DNA of 8,041 nucleotides from Halobacteriales archaeon SW_9_67_24. GTDB taxonomy: Archaea > Halobacteriota > Halobacteria > Halobacteriales > Halococcaceae. Positions 5,474 to 8,041 of the stretch are shown piece after piece; within the stretch, counting starts at the first letter, position 1; each line of letters begins with the position of its first letter. The notes beneath the pieces were generated by a model. The model was not told the DNA's origin. It saw only the letters and a list, made by a program, of their open reading frames with translations, and searched no databases. Location of the stretch: NCBI GenBank assembly GCA_003022685.1, contig PXSV01000151.1:1-8041 (forward strand). Reading direction: 5' to 3'. Position numbers and translations under genes: made by a program.

Positions 5474-6934
5474 ATGCAGCAATCAGACAAGGGTCCGGGG
5501 TCATCGGGTATGCGGAACGGTAGCTCGCGTCGTCGGTTTCTCGCGCTCGCCGGTGCGGCGGGCATCACGGGTCTCGCCGGCTGTAGCGGAGGCGGTGGAG
5601 GGGATGGCTCGAACGATAGTAACGACTCGGGAGGGAACACCGAGACGACCGGTTCCGAGGGTGAAACCGGCAGCACCGACACCGAGAGTACCAGCGAAAC
5701 CGACGGTGGCGAAACCGATGCGACCGGAACTGCAACCGAGGACAGTGCCACCGAAACTGGTACCGAAACCGGCGGCAACGGGACCACGTCGGGCGGGGGC
5801 GGAACGGCGGACCTCGGAAGCGTCACTGTCGGCATCCTGAACCCGATAAGCGGGGCGTACAGCTCGCTCGGTCCGGGCCAGCGCAACGGCGCGGAGCTGG
5901 CGGTCAGCCAGATCAACGGGAGCGACGCGTTCGGCGTCGAGATCGAGCCGGTGTACGCCGATACCGAAACCGGGACGAGCGCCGCCCAGCAGAGCGCCCA
6001 GCGGCTCGTCCAGCAGGACGGTGCCGAGTTCCTCTTCGGCGCGATCAGCAGTTCGGTCGCGCTCTCGCTCAACGAGTTCGCCGCGAGCGAGGAGTTCGTC
6101 TACTTCCCTGGCGGGGCCGCCGTCCCGATCACCGGCGAGAACTGCAACCAGTGGGTGTTCCGGTGTGAGACCAACACCGCCCAGATCGCCGAAGCCATCT
6201 CGGGGTACTCGGTCAACAACCTCGGCACGAACGTCTGGTTCCACATCGCGGATTACGCTTACGGCAACTCGGTGTACAACCGGGTCAGCTCCCGGATGGG
6301 GGAGGCGAACGACGAGTTTCAGGAAGTGGGTCTCACGAAGTCCCAGCTCGGCTCGTCGAACTTCGGCTCCTTTATCAGCCAGATCAGTAACTCCGCGGCC
6401 GAGGTCGTGATCCTCGGCATGACCGGCGGCGACCTCGTGAACTTCGTGAACCAGGCCGCCGATCAGGGGCTCACCGACCAGGTGGATCTCGTCGGCCCCA
6501 CGATGAGTTTCCGGAGCGTGCGCGGCGCGACCGGCAGCAACGTCGTCGGGACCTACGGCGGCGTGCGGTACGATCCATCGATCGAACTCGGCGACAACCC
6601 CCAGTTCGTCGAGGCGTTTCGAAGCGAAAACGACAGTCCGCCGGGCAACTTCGCCCGGGTGGGCTACGACTCGGTTCGACTCATCGCCCGTGGCATGCAA
6701 GAGGCCGGCAGCACGGACCCGGCCGACGTCAGGGACGCCCTCTCGGGTGGGACCTTCACCACCGTGCTGGGCGACGTCACGCTTCGGGAGTCCGATCACC
6801 AGGCCACCAACCCCACGTGGATGGGCGAACTCGTCGAGGGGGAGGGCGACATCGCCGACGTGGAGCGCATCAGCAAGGTCGAGGGCGAGGACGCGCTGCC
6901 ACCGGCCTCGGAGCTCGGCTGTACGCTGAACTGA
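5474..6934 (+). CDS. ABC transporter solute-binding lipoprotein, LivK-like (Peripla_BP_6)
   Basis: A 486-residue surface-anchored receptor of a branched-chain-amino-acid-type (HAAT family) importer. A full Tat motif SRRRFL (18-23) is followed by a hydrophobic stretch and a lipobox LAGC with Cys37 as the lipidated residue. Residues 38-113 are a long Gly/Ser/Thr/Glu/Asp linker. The type I periplasmic-binding fold runs from about 116 to the end: VTVGILNPISGAYSSLGPGQRNGAELAVSQING (117-149) is the family's opening strand-helix, and GAISSSVALSLNEFAA, the hinge-region VWFHIADYAYGNSVYNRVSS, AEVVILGMTGGDLVNFVNQA and RVGYDSVRLIARGMQEAG follow in order. Possible ligands are branched-chain amino acids, other amino acids, amides or urea; the sequence does not decide. 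ATG 5474 is chosen for its TATA spacing; ATG 5426 (with a Shine-Dalgarno) and ATG 5510 are in frame. The permease gene begins 7 nt after the stop. Confidence 0.93.
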   Translation: MQQSDKGPGSSGMRNGSSRRRFLALAGAAGITGLAGCSGGGGGDGSNDSNDSGGNTETTGSEGETGSTDTESTSETDGGETDATGTATEDSATETGTETGGNGTTSGGGGTADLGSVTVGILNPISGAYSSLGPGQRNGAELAVSQINGSDAFGVEIEPVYADTETGTSAAQQSAQRLVQQDGAEFLFGAISSSVALSLNEFAASEEFVYFPGGAAVPITGENCNQWVFRCETNTAQIAEAISGYSVNNLGTNVWFHIADYAYGNSVYNRVSSRMGEANDEFQEVGLTKSQLGSSNFGSFISQISNSAAEVVILGMTGGDLVNFVNQAADQGLTDQVDLVGPTMSFRSVRGATGSNVVGTYGGVRYDPSIELGDNPQFVEAFRSENDSPPGNFARVGYDSVRLIARGMQEAGSTDPADVRDALSGGTFTTVLGDVTLRESDHQATNPTWMGELVEGEGDIADVERISKVEGEDALPPASELGCTLN

Positions 6935-6941
6935 GTCCTTC

Positions 6942-8041
6942 ATGGTAGCCGTCTCCGCTTTCGTCGAACAGCTCGCGAACGGCGTCACCCTCGGGATGGT
7001 GTACGTCCTGCTGGCGGCGGGGCTGTCGATCATCTTCGGCGTGATGGACGTCATCAACTTCTCGCACGGCGAGCTGTTCGCGCTGGGGGCGTACTTCGCG
7101 CTCAGCATCGTCGCCCCGCTCGGCGCGACCGGCTTCTGGGTCGCGCTCGTGGTCGCGCCCCTCCTCGTGGGGATCGTCGGCGCACTCATCGAGCGCTTCA
7201 CCGTCCGCCCGCTGTACGGCCGGGACCCCCTCTATCACATCCTCCTCACGTTCGGGCTGGTGCTCATCATCAGCGACCTGATTCAGCTCGTCTGGGGTAC
7301 CTCTCAGCAACAGCTCGCCGTTCCCGACGTTCTTAACCAGTCTGTCGCTGTCTTCGGTATCCGGCTCTCGCTGTACAACTACTTCATGATCCTCGTGGGG
7401 GCCGTACTCGCGATCGGAACGTGGCTCGCCCTGAATCGAACCACGTATGGGACGATCGTTCGGGCGGGCTCCCAGGACCGCGAGATGGTGCGGAACCTCG
7501 GGATCGACATCGATCGGTACTATACGTTAGTGTTCGGATTCGGGGCCGCGCTCGCCGCGGTCGGCGGGATCGTGCTCGGGGGCTACCAGAACGTCAACCC
7601 TGGGATGGGCAACGGTGTCATCATCCCCGCGTTCATCATCGTCGTCCTGGGCGGCCTCGGGAGCTTTCGCGGGGCGGTCTTCGGCGGGCTCCTCGTCGGC
7701 GTCATCCAGACGCTGACCCGGACCTACGTCCCGGTTCTCGAAGGGCTGACGATCTTCCTGCTGATGATCGGCGTGCTCCTCGCAAAGCCACAGGGGCTGT
7801 TCGGCAACCCCGAGTGGCAGACCAACGAGTCCGACGAGGGCGATCTCCTCGTCGGGGCGCACGGCGGGGTGTTCGCCCGGGAGACCCGCGAACGGCTCGG
7901 GGCCGTGGTGGTCGCCGTGCTCGCGGTGGTCCCGATCGTGCTGCTGGCGACCGGCAACGACTACTACGTGACGCTGCTGAACGAGATCTTCATCTGGGCG
8001 ATCTTCGCGCTCAGCCTCGACTTCGTGATGGGGTATGCCGG
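6942..8041 (+). CDS. ABC transporter permease, LivH-LivM fusion (3' end beyond window)
   Basis: I translated this from ATG 6942 through the window edge: 366 codons with no stop. Residues 1-290 are a complete LivH-like permease: NGVTLGMVYVLLAAGLSIIFGVMDVINFSHGELFALGAY near the N-terminus, the cytoplasmic ATPase-contact segment AGSQDREMVRNLGID (175-189) and the typical C-terminal LLMIGVLLAKPQGLFG. Instead of ending there, the frame continues through a hydrophilic linker (about 289-316), a transmembrane helix (AVVVAVLAVVPIVLLATG) and DYYVTLLNEIFIWAIFALSLDFVMGYAG, the characteristic beginning of LivM. LivH and LivM are normally separate subunits forming a heterodimer; here both appear to be one chain, which would be about 600-650 residues if LivM is complete. 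It follows the binding-protein gene by 7 nt with no Shine-Dalgarno, so it is probably co-transcribed. ATP-binding LivG/LivF genes would be expected downstream. Confidence 0.92.
   Translation, partial: MVAVSAFVEQLANGVTLGMVYVLLAAGLSIIFGVMDVINFSHGELFALGAYFALSIVAPLGATGFWVALVVAPLLVGIVGALIERFTVRPLYGRDPLYHILLTFGLVLIISDLIQLVWGTSQQQLAVPDVLNQSVAVFGIRLSLYNYFMILVGAVLAIGTWLALNRTTYGTIVRAGSQDREMVRNLGIDIDRYYTLVFGFGAALAAVGGIVLGGYQNVNPGMGNGVIIPAFIIVVLGGLGSFRGAVFGGLLVGVIQTLTRTYVPVLEGLTIFLLMIGVLLAKPQGLFGNPEWQTNESDEGDLLVGAHGGVFARETRERLGAVVVAVLAVVPIVLLATGNDYYVTLLNEIFIWAIFALSLDFVMGYA

Noticed and set aside
5501..7201. 566-codon minus-strand open frame opposite the transporter genes
   Set aside because: It is an antisense shadow of the binding-protein and permease genes. 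The plus strand gives unambiguous Tat lipobox, Peripla_BP_6 and LivH motifs, and the minus translation is compositionally odd.

Overview
The window reads as a chromosomal segment of a halophilic archaeon (Halobacteria). The sequence shows high GC with strong G/C preference at third codon positions, acidic protein compositions, Tat-type twin-arginine signals joined to lipoboxes with Ser/Thr/Glu/Asp-rich linkers, AT-rich boxes about 25-30 bp before start codons with little or no leader, and almost no Shine-Dalgarno sequences. The genus cannot be fixed from what is visible.

Layout. Positions 1-296 are non-coding and carry two oppositely oriented copies of a 16-bp palindrome-containing sequence, each followed by a TATA-like box. 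A small Tat lipoprotein with a lamin-tail-like domain (297-956, +) converges on a Tm-1-like/UPF0261 protein (993-2213, -). Upstream of that on the same strand is a YfcE/MJ0936-type metallophosphoesterase (2315-2812, -). Divergent from the phosphoesterase is a Nudix domain fused to an eIF-2B alpha/beta/delta-like domain (2884-4143, +). A gap of about 550 bp follows, then a PaaI-type hotdog thioesterase (4698-5081, +).

From the thioesterase stop codon to 5473 the DNA is dominated by repeats. There is an 82-bp nested palindrome (5081-5162) and then a 31-bp direct repeat in two near-identical copies, each containing its own small palindrome, with a possible decayed third copy. The window ends with the start of a branched-chain-amino-acid-type (LivK/LivH/LivM) ABC importer: a lipoprotein solute-binding protein (5474-6934, +) and, after 7 nt, a permease that runs in one frame from a complete LivH-like half into the beginning of a LivM-like half and leaves the window still open.

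How the genes fit together. Only the binding protein and the permease clearly form one functional unit (uptake of an amino acid or similar small solute); ATPases are expected just downstream. The others are single-gene metabolic functions with no obvious shared pathway. The least conventional items are the Nudix/eIF-2B fusion, which lacks the cysteine used by sugar-phosphate isomerases of that superfamily, the LivH-LivM fusion, and the palindromic and repeat DNA at 45-145 and 5081-5273. I see no rRNA, tRNA, CRISPR array or transposase gene.
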